Shown here in pieces: positions 20,921 to 32,749 of a stretch of DNA of 64,000 nucleotides (positions within the stretch are counted from its first letter, which is position 1; each line of letters starts with the position of its first letter). The notes beneath the pieces are model-generated. The model did no database searches, was not told the origin of the DNA, and saw only the letters and a list, made by a program, of their open reading frames with translations. The translations under genes were made by a program, and so were the position numbers. Origin of the DNA: Sipunculus nudus (taxonomy: Eukaryota > Annelida > Sipuncula > Golfingiida > Sipunculidae); the NCBI GenBank assembly GCA_026874595.1, contig CM049313.1:52005659-52069658 (forward strand), given 5' to 3'.

Positions 20921-22302
20921 TCTATGGATGTGTATATATGTATGCAAATATGTATATATGGAGGTATGTGCATCTGACATTGGTAGTTGTACCGATACAT
21001 ATGTTAAAGTCCGTATGGTTTAGTTTTTTTGTTTGTTTTTATTTTGGTAATGTTCACTGTCTGTCCTATGACCGTTTAACTGTGAATGTTTTTGGTTACT
21101 TATAATGTTTGGTCATTATGTATTGTATACTACTTTTGCTTTGTAATGTATATGTGTATTTCCTGTAATATTTCGGTTAACAAAGTTATAATTATAATAC
21201 AATGCAACAGCAGAATGTGCATGCATGAAATATAATTTAAATCTTCGCCAAAGAAAAAAAAATAAATTTGAATTTTTAGTACTTTTGTTTCGTATCTGCA
21301 TTCTTATCAAGGCCAAGGCTCTCCGAAATTCACAATTATATTTCCTAGACAAGATCTCTCTCCAATACATAAACAAGAACAAAATATCCTCTTTAGATTT
21401 TTTTTTCTATATTCTTGGTACCTTTGTAATATTTTCTTCGTATTATGTGTCCTTTCCAAGAAAAACACAATTGACAATCCCCCAAAAATATAAATCTGAA
21501 ATTAATTTTACGTCATACTGGTACCCTACAATTGATTTATTCAGCTCGGGGGGGGGGGGGGGGGTGACTAACGATAAGGAGAGCCGTCTAACATCCTGTA
21601 GCAGTTTGCACAAAACCTGATGTATATGTTAGGTTAACAATAGCACTCAATATATATGACGCCGTGTATATTCTTTACAAAAGGTTACTTTCAAAATATG
21701 AAATAATTAGGATTCAGGTCAAGCATATGGACATTGAATTCAGTTAAAGCTCAACAAGTTTGGTTCTATCGGACTCCACGGCAAAATTGAACTAATTTTA
21801 AAACCTGCTCCTCGTCAGTTACAAAATCACTCAGGAAATGCCGATGGGATGAATAAAAAGTCTACAGGTACTTCACGGGTGGCTAATGGAATACGGTATT
21901 AAGTTTGAATTGGAAATTGCCATGTGCGGGACCAATTATAAGTGTTCTAGAAGATGTTAGTAGGGTTGTCTATTCAATGTCGCGCTGCAACGTGTAATTG
22001 TAGACGTATTTACTGTTATTTAACGTCAGCATCGTTTTACTGTTATTGTAACCGTTCACTTAATAAGCACAATTCCCGACTTCTAGGCATAGCATGTTAC
22101 AATAGTCCTGCACAAATGGCAAACTGATTACTGTATGGAAATGGACATAATGGTCAATCAACGGGGCGTCTTATTCAATTTAGACTAAACACCGCCGGCT
22201 ACGAAAGAACCTCATATTCAGGGTCAATTCTGTGTTTTACTGACGACTTTGCTAACGGACTTGAGTCTTGAGGCGGCCACAACGCTATGACACAGAGATA
22301 AT
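20921..22302. other. Unannotated AT-rich stretch
   Basis: Probably starts with the LINE 3' untranslated region. A poly-G tract lies at 21548-21564. A 131-residue frame (21225-21620) reads through low-complexity DNA and the G tract and is not convincing as a gene. Confidence 0.4.
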
Positions 22303-22741
22303 GAAGGTGTTACGACCCATAATGTAATAACTGGCCCATAATGTAATAACGGCCCATATTGTAATAAAACGACCCATAATGTAATAATAGCCCATGATGT
22401 AATAAAAAACGGCCCATATTGAAATAACTATACCCTGCCCATATTGTAATAAAATCGCAAGTGGGTAAAACGGCCCATATTGTAATAAAATCGAAGGTGG
22501 GTAAAACGGCCAATAATTTTATAAATCAAAGTTCATGCAAATTAATTTAGACAATTCAAATATTGACTTCTCGTTACACGAATGTGTAAGTGAACATACA
22601 AGTATGAAAAACCACTGGATTACATAATAACTATTTGTTTAAAACAGTGACCAAGCTAATATGAGCGAAATATGGCCATGATTCATGATTATCCTTTTGT
22701 TGAATCAGTGTTTAAATAGGGTGATAAAGAATTAAAACAAG

Positions 22742-22745
<4 letters not shown>

Positions 22746-22788
<43 letters not shown>
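22746..22788. repeat. (AT)n microsatellite
   Basis: AT dinucleotide run inside the foldback element. Confidence 0.95.
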
Positions 22789-22790
<2 letters not shown>

Positions 22791-23330
22791 CCAAATGTAA
22801 ATATTTTGTCAATTTTAACAGATAAAATATACAAAACTCTCATTATATAAATGAAAGTTTAAATTTCAGTGCGTTTTGCTCAATGTATCATAGAGAATAT
22901 TTTATATGATCTCCCGAAACTTCCGAGATTTAGAAATTATAAATGTAGGTACTGCTGCAATTGTTTGGTGCCCATATATGCATGGGTAAGATGTCTTAGG
23001 TTAACATGTATAACACGTCGCAAAGATTAAGAGCTTTCAACGCACGTATTTGAAGTTAAAACCTGGATGCGTCATTCGTGCGATTCAAGAGTTTACAATT
23101 TAATTTTTAAAAATAATTAGCCCAAACAACAAAACAACAATTTGAAAATGCCGGTTTCTGTGTTCTAGAGGTAGAGCATAGGGCGCAGAGCGGGGAGATT
23201 CAGGGGCGTAACCAGTTTAAGGGAGGGCAGGGGGCCATGATTAGTGGCGGATCTAGAAATTCGAAAGTTGTGGGGGGGGGGGGCGCTAATATGCATACAT
23301 GGGTACTATGAAACTGTTATATATACGTGT

Positions 23331-23412
23331 ATATATATATATATATATATATTATTATTATTAAAATAATAATAATTATTATTATTATTATTGTTATTAT
23401 TATTATTATTAT
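23331..23412. repeat. (AT)n-(ATT)n compound microsatellite
   Basis: A short AT run passes into ATT/AAT trinucleotide repeats with internal inversion, inside the foldback element. A G tract (23271-23283) preceded by gtggcggatctagaaattcg lies just upstream. Confidence 0.9.
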
Positions 23413-23865
23413 ACGTTATATTTTAGTGTATGAAAATATGACTTCTTTATTCAATTGTGAACCATGGTTTCATTGAGGTTAGTAACAGGTTCATGGAGAA
23501 GGTATGGGAGGGGGCAGGATATTATGTAAATGACACTAAGCGTGTGCCCTGTCATTCTTGAGCTTAAACATATGTTATTACAATATATATATGTTATTAC
23601 AATATTGGTCGTTTTTCCCCCTTCCCGTTTTATTACAATATGGGTAGGGTATGATTATTACAATATGGGTCGTTTTTATTACAATATGGGCCGTTATTAC
23701 ATTATGGGCCGTTTTTTATTACATTATGGGCCGTTATTACAGTATGGGCCAGTTTTATTACAATATGGGCAGGGTATGATTATTACATTATGGGTCGTTT
23801 TTATTACAATATGGGCCATTATTACATTATGGGTCGGTTATTACATTATGGGTTGTAACAGAAGG

Positions 23866-25934
23866 CACCGTGGGCGTCTGGGGCAGGCATTTCTGGGCAA
23901 AATATGTTCGGGTAAACCCATATCAAAATAGTCATAACCATCATATAAATTACAGTTATATTTATTTATGGGTTTTTTTTATTAAATGGATGAACTATTA
24001 TCTGTAAACAAAAATAAAATAGTATTAAAATACTGTTCGTCTTCTTTCCTATGAAGTTGGGTTCTTCCTGGCTTGTCCAAGGTCAGTGGTTACCTTCGGG
24101 TCCTCCTGTTTTTTCCATGTTACATGTTACATTGATAAAAAAGTGCCTCATTAATAACCATGTGTTCAATTTATTTTATAAACCAAAGTTTTGCAAAGGA
24201 CTTGCGCATTTAGGGCTAATTTTACTTTTGTTCTGCAATATCAGGTAATATACTTTTAAATACCTGTGTTAGAGAAGTGGTAGACCAATTGGGACACTTT
24301 TTTACTGTCAGTGAAATATATCCAACAAATAGCTACTGTCCTAAATAAAATATGCTTGACTGGAATCGTTATTTCCGGGAGACTAATCTCTCATATGGCT
24401 TGACAACCATCCAGTCAACATTCGTGGCGATACTAAGTGTAGACGTTGGGGCAAGTGGCTCAAATTAAAGCTTAGAACACTTTTGATTCGGCCAGTAACC
24501 AAGACGACATTTTTCAGGGCTTTTCTTTCTTTCTATTGTGCTGTAATAATTTACGAAAGTAAATTGACACGTGAAGGTATTGTGTATACCATAAGCTTTT
24601 TACTTTTAAACAGATATAAAAGGTTTTGAAGCAGATGAACTTTATGGGAAAAGACGAATTTAAACGGATATTAAAACACACAAATAATAACATACATCCT
24701 CTAGCAGGAATTATGACCAAGACACAAACGGTTCTTAAAACAAGAATTTTTTTTCTGCATCCAGCCCTTAATCCATATATCTAAACCACTCTTAATGAGA
24801 CATATACCCTAACCCATGGATGTCCGAACCATATATGAGAAAACGAGAGTGAAATGTTAATATCGGTTATCAATACAAGATTATCGATAAAATATGTTTG
24901 TGTGTTAATATCTTTAAATAAAAGCACCGGAAACTACAGCAACCTCGGAAAAATGGTAATTGTATTGATTTAGCTTAAAATCCCAATATCTTGTGTCCTT
25001 TATAGATGAAATAATCTGATTTTTTCATGTGCTGTATCATTTTATTTTTGAATTATCATTTTGATACCGATACTAATCAGAGCAATCGACAATCGTAACC
25101 GAATTATAATAACCTAGAATCTGAATTTTTTTTTAATTTTGTCAAAGTCCAATGACCTTACGGACTGTCATGGGAACAACGCCCTTCAATGATCCAAAGT
25201 TCCTGTTGGGAAGTTGCGTGCCTAATGATGATTACTGTTAATAAAACCATACATATCGCTTGAAAAGCTCTGAATGGTCGTTAAATGGCTAACGATAAGG
25301 AGGAAATAACTCAGATTGATGAGTCGGATGCTCCAGCTGACATTTGTATCATTAATGTGAGGTCTCAAGTGAATATCAGTGAACTGACTGCATCCTTTTT
25401 TTCGTAAATATTTCTATAATGGAATTAAGCCAGAAGTGAACATACTACTGTTTCTAAATTATAAATTCTGCATTGATTGCACAGTTACATCAATACTCGG
25501 TGGGGAGTTGATATGTTTTCTAACATACGGGGTGATAAGAAAATATTTTAAATATGAAGTACGGATGACAGTATAAGTGAAATTCAAATTATTTCGTGTA
25601 TTTTAAAATCAGGGATAGCATTGACCAATATTAAGATAATTCCAAATAATGTTTATTTTCATAGGAACGCCTTGCTGTTTATTATATTATGTGTGACAGA
25701 CGGACAGTAAATTTTACTAAGCTGTAGAGAGATTTTAGGAATGGTAGTATTCGTTGTCATATCATATCAAATTTAATAAATAAACTTATAATACTTTATT
25801 GCTATACATACGTTATAAAAATATTTCATACAACATTGTATGTCGTGACCAACGTGCTGAAAAAATACAATGAAATGTTTAAAAAGAATCAATAAATAAA
25901 TTTTAAAAAATCGAATATAAAATATATTTGTCTA
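23866..25934. other. Unannotated AT-rich stretch
   Basis: No recognisable gene, RNA or transposon end. Frames of 65-68 residues only, all in low-complexity DNA. The right-hand ~100 bases may include the 3' untranslated region of the minus-strand LINE that follows. Confidence 0.45.
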
Positions 25935-27480
25935 CAGATTAGTTTTCCGCAGGGTATCGGTTTTGTTCCCGGATTGCTGACACGTATATGTGCTCGTCAA
26001 AGTTCTTTTTGAGGGACGACCGATAACGAAATCAAGATTTCATTATTTGAAATAGATGATGTGGTGGGTGATAAAGATCTTTAACTATAGCATTCGCTTT
26101 TTAGCCAATCTATTATAGTAAATTGATTCAAACTATGGAAAAAGAAGTCTCGACTCTCTTCCCAGCCGATTTAATTACTCTATTAAGTATCTTCCTTTCT
26201 TCAGCATTGATGCTGCCAACACAGTGACAGAGAGAAAGAGTCAAGATACTCTCTATAACTGCTATTTAAAATTTCAACAGCACCGGAAGGCCTAGACCAA
26301 ACCGTGTAAGTCTTCTTAGAAAGTACAGCCGCTGTTTGGCCTTATTCATAATTTACATTTTGTTCCTACTTCAAGTTTGATTAAATATGGACACCTATAA
26401 ATTAAACAATCAGCAATTTCTACAGCAGACCCATTTATTTATATAGGCAAGATCTCTTGTCTTTATCGCCGAAAATCTATGATCATATCCTTTGTTTCCC
26501 CATTATTCAACTGTAAGTTGTGTTCAGAGCACCACATATAGTTAAGAGCTCAATTTCATGTCTGTATTCACTTCCGTTACCTCCTCGGATAAGCCCGGTA
26601 AGTGTTGCGTCATCTGCATAATTAACTATCAGCAAAGCATCAGATTTTAGCACACAGTCATATGTAAATAAAGCATATAATGCGGATGATAATACACAGC
26701 CTTTGGGTGCCCAGTATTTAAAGACAGCTCTTCAGAAATGTCATCACCGATCTTAACTAATTGTGGACGTCTTAAAAGTTTGTTATCCATTTGCGCATAT
26801 TTAATGCAGACCTAGTTCCGTTAATTTAAGAACAAGTTTCTTCGGGAGAATTGTATTAAATGCAGAACTGAAATCGATAAATACAATTCTAGCATATGTA
26901 GGTTCTGGTATATAAAGTATATAAAGTATTTGAGAATATAATGTAGTGTTGTTGAAACAGCGTCATCTGTGGAATGGTTGCTGCGATAAGCACACTGGAT
27001 AGGACCCGAAGTATCCAAACTGCAACGTGTAAGATAATTTAAGACCAGTCTGTAAGCTCTTTATAATAACTGAGTTTGAGCGACAGACAGATAATCATTC
27101 AAGCATGATACGGGAGATAACTTTGGAACTGGGATGATAATAGATCGTTTGAAAATGTCAGGTACAATGCTCGTTCGCAAGGACCAGTGGAAAAGTAAAG
27201 TGAATGTATGTGACAATTGGTTTGTTCAGGTTGTCAGATGGCGTGGGGGAGTCCAATCAGGACCAGCGGCCTTGCACACGTTTAAACCAGCGAATATCCT
27301 CCTTGTTAATGAAGTTTTATATCACAAATTTGGGGGGGGGGGGGGGGGGGGGGTCATCACAATGTGTCTTTGTAGCAGGGGGTTCTGACTGATCGAAACG
27401 GGAATAAAATTCATTTAACTTATCTGGTAGCCTGGGGTCTTATGTAATATTAGCAGATCTACAATTGGCTCTCTAAAGCA
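25935..27480 (-). pseudogene. CR1/Rex-like LINE, RT to C-terminus, degraded
   Basis: Read on the minus strand from 27480 downward, spread over several frames: LNEFYSRFD (about 27420), NVCKAAGPDWTPP (about 27280), FKRSIIIPVPK (about 27150), [14 protein letters not shown] (about 26990), [19 protein letters not shown] (about 26850), LSLNTGAPKGCVLS, NYADDATLTGLIRG (catalytic YADD intact, about 26620), and QTAAVLSKKTYT. A C-terminal segment KDLYHPPHHLFQ lies near 26050. The series is typical of CR1/L2/Rex LINEs. Many frameshifts, a stop in the C-terminal part and a poly-C run within the frame (27332-27353) show it is dead. The endonuclease is not seen. Confidence 0.85.
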
Positions 27481-29119
27481 CCAAAATAGCCATCCATTTT
27501 TTAAATGATTAATGCCATCATATTTTTGATGTCAATATCAACGAAACGGTTTATGCTTGGTATTTTCTTAACAAAACCATTAGTCTTGCAAGTACTTTTC
27601 TCGAATTGTGATTGTTTGGAGGGATGAAGTATTATGATCTAGAATTGCTTAATTGTTTATAAAAATGCTGATCTGGGTCTGGATACTTGTAATTTTTAAA
27701 TAAATACTGTAAATACATTCTCTACTTTGCAGTGAACAAAGATTTAATCGAATAAACCGTCCATTTGTCTTATATCTTCCGGGAACAACTTAAAATGGAA
27801 GGGACAGGCTTAAGCTAATGCCACAGGGAAAGTCAGGGTTACATAATCCCTGTTATACCAAACCGCCAAACAAGCTGTCCCTGATCTATATAATCCAGTG
27901 TAGATAAAAACGTTGAGGTTTAAAGATGTCAGTCTTGTAGTTTTGTCAATCTATATTTTTCGCGTGCGCACAAGATAAAACATTATTCTCTGTGCTCCAG
28001 GCGAGTCCCTTATACTCTCCCAGGAGATTTTCTTAAAATTAAATAAGAACCTCTTCTATGAAATTGTGTGGAGAACAAACTACATTTATACGTTTTGACA
28101 GCAAGTGATAAAATAACGTCGTCATGGTGACCTCGCCGCGCTTGATACTTTCGTTTACGGTCGTTATGATCCAGTAAGGTCGTCATGTTCCTGACTTCCG
28201 TAGTGCGCATGCGCCTGGATTGTGTGACCATTGTTCAGGTGCAGCACGGATGGCACCTGATACTTTTTTGACTTATTGCTTTTCGGCCTAAAGACCGCTG
28301 GCGTATAAATCCAGAATAAGTATTTTGTTTCAAAATATAATCGATATATACATCCTCTGACTAACATGTATTCTTTCCAATCGATACTTGTTGAAAAGCA
28401 CTTTCAAATGGCAAGTTATAAACACAATTAATAAAAATATCTTATTTTTAAAAAGACTCTTTTTTCCCAGATATAAATTGAAAGTTGATGGGAGTGTTAA
28501 GTGATTTTCGTAATTTTCTCTCTACTCCTTGACCCCCCCCCCCCCCCCGACTTGAAGCAATTGCGGCTTATGTTTATATCATAGCCCTCAAATTGCTTGA
28601 TTAATGATTTTGGAAAGGGGAAGGTGCAACCCAGGATGTCTAATATGAAAACCTGGCTAGGTTGCAACAATTTATTTGAAACCCTGAAAACCCCGAAAAG
28701 GGTCTGGCGGCTCAGAAGGACCCCCTATTTCTCTACTCTTGAAAATATTCCAGCTTGTAAGATTCTCAAGTGACTGGTATTTTCTTGAAGATATGCCCAT
28801 GCGTACGACTGTAATTATGAACATAACGACCATTTCGGAACATGAAGAAAGTATAAATGTGGCGTGCGTTATTATGTAACATCAGTGAGTCGATCCCGTC
28901 ACCGCGCTGACGCCACAAATATGTTTAAAATCACTACTACAGAGGTAGCAGGCCACATGGCCTGCGGAAACGTGCACCAGTGGAGGGTATACATTTTAAT
29001 TGAAGTACCTATCAGCAGGGGTGTCAATATATAGGGGATTGGGGGTATATACCCCAAACTTTTTTCAAAGAATAATATTCATATATTGGAAATTACATAT
29101 ATCATAATTATAATTATGC
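27481..29119. other. Unannotated stretch
   Basis: May include the decayed 5' part of the minus-strand LINE near 27481-27800. A poly-C tract lies at 28532-28548. A near-palindromic gggggtatatacccc occurs near 29041-29055. No gene recognised. Confidence 0.4.
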
Positions 29120-29123
29120 ACTT

Positions 29124-29280
29124 TGTTACGGGGTGACATAAAAGTGGACCGAACTGTTTCGCTAGTGAAGCTTGCTTTGCTAGCGAAGCGGTTGGTTTGC
29201 CGGACTTGTACGCCACCGACCTTGGTTCGACTCTGGGATCGGCCCAGGATTTTTCCCCTCAACAATTTGTCTTCGTAACA
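29124..29280 (+). repeat. TRIM LTR1 with tRNA-like block
   Basis: 157 bases, TGTTA/TAACA ends. Contains tagcgaagcggttgg (A-box-like) and, about 40 bases later, ggttcgactct (B-box-like), then gggatcggccca. LTR2 has a perfect B-box, ggttcgactcc. These resemble the D and T arms of a tRNA, but no acceptor stem closes. Confidence 0.75.
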
Positions 29281-29284
29281 AAAA

Positions 29285-29296
29285 TGGGGGCTTGTC
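29285..29296 (+). other. TRIM primer-binding site, tRNA-Pro-like
   Basis: TGGGGGCTTGTC lies four bases after LTR1. It matches the tRNA-Pro primer core with one change; the copy at 37361-37372 (minus) has the exact core TGGGGGCTCGTC. Confidence 0.7.
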
Positions 29297-29401
29297 TGAC
29301 GTGACGGTAAAACTTTGTGGCCCAGGGAATAAGCTCACCAAAGTGTGACTCCTGGGATAATTAGTCTTGTTCTGATAGCAGAACGCTCTTAAGAGGTGGT
29401 G

Positions 29402-29536
29402 TGTTACGGGGTGACATAAAAGCGGACCGACTTTACTTGCGAAGCGATTGGTTCGCCGGACTTGTACGCCAACGACCTGGGTTCGACTCCGGGATCGGCC
29501 CAGGACTTTTCCCCTCAACAAATTGTTTTCGTAACA
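29402..29536 (+). repeat. TRIM LTR2
   Basis: 135 bases, TGTTACGGGG to CGTAACA. It differs from LTR1 by a ~20-base deletion in the aagcttgctttgctag region and scattered substitutions, so the insertion is not recent. Confidence 0.75.
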
Positions 29537-29675
29537 ACTTGAGTTCAATTTCTGAGTTTAATATGAAATACTTTATATCTAAACCTGATTTAGAATTAAC
29601 ATATATCCGGGAAACAGAATACCTTATTTCTAAAACCTTATACTTAATTGTAACATATTTAAATGTTTCACAAAG

Positions 29676-29680
<5 letters not shown>

Positions 29681-29739
<59 letters not shown>

Positions 29740-29740
29740 C
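29681..29740. repeat. (AT)n microsatellite with (TG)n
   Basis: AT run of about 55 bases followed at 29749-29765 by TG repeats and then an A run and a C-rich tract (29791-29807). Confidence 0.9.
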
Positions 29741-31472
29741 ATTCAATGTGTGTTTGTGTGTGTGTCTGTTTAAAAAAAAATTGCAAGTCATCCCCCCCAC
29801 CCCCACCCTTGAAGACAATTGACGCCACTGCCTATCAGAACAAATTTGATACATATTTTTATATGTTTATGAACAAAATAATATAACTTGTTACGCACTT
29901 GATGCTAGATATATGATATATCGCATTTTCGGTGAAGTAAACGAATAAAAGCTCATGGGTGTTATATTCTTAGCAATCCCTATACCCCCCCCCCCCCCCC
30001 GGTGCCAGGATATCTGGCTGTATGAAGCTAGGGGATATCTGAGACCACACACATAATCAGAAATGGGCACAGGGTCAACTAGGGTTACGGATCTAGCTCC
30101 GACCTCGTTTGTCGTAATACTTCCGAAGGTTTTCTGTGAATTTTAAGGATACATTTTGGAATGGAGGATTGAGGTTTAAGGCAACATTGAATGGCATTAC
30201 AGGCGGAGTAATCAAACTATGGGGTTCAATTTTAAATTTGGCGGTGGTATGCGCTTTGTGGGTGCTTTCATGCCACCGATGTCACACCATGCAGTGTGAT
30301 GCTGAGTGTTTCCTTTTTACTGGGTATAACCTCTGGGTGAATTGTGACTTTAATTGATCAAGTCAGTGATGGAGAAAATACGTCTGACCGTCCCAGGTTC
30401 ATTCACTGATTAAGAAATTTCCCGAAAGGGACCCTCGACTTCAATCAATCACAAATGTCCGTTGTGGATAACTCATTATATCGGTTTTACACAATCTCAC
30501 TTTCTTATTGTAACCTAAACTAATAAAGACAGAGAAATCCATGGAATCATTTTCCTGACCGTATTCCAAGTTTAGCATTAAATCAGAATTATTTCAACCT
30601 CATCAAGTCAGGCAGGGTCTTATCTTTACATCAGTATGTCAGTTATGTAAAGGTCATTTGTCAGTCTGGTGATTCGGTCATTAGCTTTCATAAATTATAC
30701 TATTATTTTAGTTTCATATTCAAATCATTCAACATTCAATTTTCGACAGGCCTTTTGTGACAAAATATACTTATTTTTCTTTAAATATTTTAATAAAGTT
30801 GTGGTGCAAATCACATTTATTCATTTATTCTGCTGACAATAAACATAAAAAACGTATACAATCACATCCAGTGAAATAATATTAGAAAAACTGACTTATG
30901 TCATATAATTTCCAAAGAGCCTACAGTTATTCAGTATATAATGTTAATGACAAATTCTATAATGTTATATATATATTTATAACTTATTATTTACATGCAT
31001 TGTACAAATATTTAATTATTTTAACTAATGTACGGCACTCTCCATGGCTTAGTCGGTGGCGTTCTGTAGGTTGGGTGGAGATAACTGTAGAGCTCGGAGA
31101 AAACCACCGACCTTGAACATTTGTCTTACCAATACCTATTAAAACTGACCGCTCTATAAGAGTTCTACTGTTTTGTTCTCAACGTAGCACACTCATAACT
31201 TTTGTCTGCGCGAAAGTTGAGATCTAGAACTGGATTAAAGCTTTCTGATACCCGAGTACGGTCTGGAACAATTAGTAGATAGGTCAGGGCTTTGGGTTAG
31301 TGAGAGTTGATGGACCAAGAAAAAATCCGTAAGGCTATAGCAGCCTTAAAAGAAATGACCGAGAGGCCATGCGACAAAACCTTTTCAATCATGTCTGCAT
31401 AAGGGTCAATTAATTATAACTCAATGTATCTCGTTTCAATATGCATTAAATGGATTAAATTTAATGTTTGAT

Positions 31473-31509
<37 letters not shown>

Positions 31510-32299
31510 CAAAACCATGTAGTATATTGTTATTCATATATTTTTAAAGAAATAGTAAAATAATTTAATAAGAAATTGGTCTTCGGTAAAATTCTTCGAA
31601 GGCCATTAAATTGTTGCCCTGCCAAACCACATAGGTCTTTATATAAATATTTTTTTTTTTCAATTTCTTGCCCCCTGCTTAGTTATCGCTTCAAATAGGG
31701 TGCCTCTTTTGTCAGTCCAGTAAGGTTTAAGTGATGAAAAAATCTGAATTAGAGAAACACTAACAGGGATTATAAGCTGCGAGAGCGAGGCCTTACAAAT
31801 AAAAGATTCAGTAAAGTTTATTTACACAACTCCGCTTTTTCCGCACAAAGAACAGTGGCTTAAGGATCCGCTACATGCTAATTACCAGGAAACAAGTGGT
31901 TTACCCATAATACCTGTGACATCTGGGGTTTAGATGGTACGAAACATGGCATCCCCTGTGCGTAGTTTCGAGGAATGGTGAGAAATAAACCTGCCAGGGT
32001 TTGTAGGCGGAGCGGGGATGGGATACTAACGTTCTCCGAGGAGCTTCCAAGCGAGAATCTATTTGCGGGTTTGATGGCAATGTTACGTTAATCGGTAAAG
32101 TTTAAAGTGGAAAACAAGCTTTATCAGACCAGGCCTAAATCCTCAAATATTGTAGGATTCAACGTGTCCACTTTGGAAACTTGTACAGATTTTCCATCTT
32201 GAAAGCATCGGAGCTTTATCGCGTCTGTTCACTTCTCACTCGCGCAATCTTCACCCAATCTGGGTTCTCAGAGTAGTTGAAGTTATCATCCGAATATAT
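29741..32299. other. Unannotated stretch
   Basis: Poly-C at about 29987-30000 and an (AT)n run at 31476-31507. A weak A-box-like word (tggcttagtcggt, about 31049) has no B-box at the right spacing. A 73-residue frame at 30136-30357 has no recognisable domain. Nothing else identified. Confidence 0.4.
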
Positions 32300-32396
32300 G
32301 TCACATGTTTAAGAATAACTGGCAAACCGCTGAGATCACGATTGCCAACTCCTTTCAGTCCGAGTTACTGAAATTGACTGTACTGTCCGCTGTTTC

Positions 32397-32730
32397 TCAT
32401 ACCACCAAAGCCAGTACAGACATTAAGGTGCAGTTATACGCCCAGTTTATCATGAAACCGTTGGTGACCTCTCATTTTTGGATGCATTCATTCGAAGCCA
32501 TTGACATCCTTGCAGCAGATGTACAAAACCATATATGAACAGTAATCTCATACCACCAAAGCCGGTACAGACATTAAGGTGCAGTTAGTTATACGTCCAG
32601 GTTATCATAAAATCGTTAGTGACCCCTCAGGACGGCCATTGTTGGTTGCATTCAGTCGATTAGGTGCAAGAAGTTTAATGCGAAGCCAATGACATCACTG
32701 AAGCAGCAGATGAATTTGTAAAATCATCAA
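32397..32730 (+). repeat. Imperfect tandem duplication, ~150 bp unit
   Basis: The word ctcataccaccaaagcc starts at 32397 and again at 32547, followed in each case by agtacagacattaaggtgcagtta-like sequence, tatcat(g/a)aa(a)cgtt and a later gaagccaatgacatc. The second unit has small insertions. It lies just upstream of, and may belong to, the LINE remnant at 32750. Confidence 0.6.
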
Positions 32731-32749
32731 TTCTAAAAACATCAAAGTT

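Larger units (their letters stand above)
22308..23860. mobile_element. Foldback element with minisatellite inverted arms
   Basis: The left arm (22308 to about 22515) begins TGTTACGACCCATAATGTAA. The right arm (about 23575-23860) ends with its inverse, TTACATTATGGGTTGTAACA. Both arms are tandem arrays of an ~18-base word (cccata(a/t)tgtaataa + c/ggc) in opposite orientation. The flanks carry a perfect 5-base duplication GAAGG (22303-22307 and 23861-23865). The ~1.06 kb interior holds AT, ATT and G tracts and no transposase. The long repetitive inverted arms with a target duplication define a foldback-type, non-autonomous element. Apparent frames through the arms are artefacts of the repeat. 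Confidence 0.85.
29124..29536 (+). mobile_element. TRIM: complete miniature LTR retrotransposon
   Basis: A 413-base element with the full anatomy of an LTR retrotransposon but no genes. LTR1 29124-29280 (TGTTACGGGG...CGTAACA), primer site TGGGGGCTTGTC at 29285, a 121-base interior, a purine-rich stretch (aagaggtggtg) and LTR2 29402-29536. A perfect 4-base target duplication ACTT flanks it (29120-29123 and 29537-29540). Both LTRs hold a tRNA-like block. LTR2 is about 20 bases shorter than LTR1. Related pieces lie at 37099-37375 (minus) and 59489-59573. Movement must depend on enzymes from another element, possibly the Gmr1-like family, which shares LTR end sequences and a similar primer site. 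Confidence 0.85.

Noticed and set aside
22310-23931. Repetitive frames rich in YYNMGR and ITIW words
   Set aside because: Translation of the inverted minisatellite arms of the foldback element.
29401-29886. 161-residue frame on + and 131-residue frame on -
   Set aside because: Both run through the TRIM LTR and an AT microsatellite (poly-IY translation); not a gene.
31045-31115. tRNA-like A-box (tggcttagtcggt)
   Set aside because: No B-box at suitable distance and no foldable arms.
32397-32730. Two-copy repeat as a possible CRISPR-like array
   Set aside because: Only two long imperfect units with no spacers; eukaryotic context.
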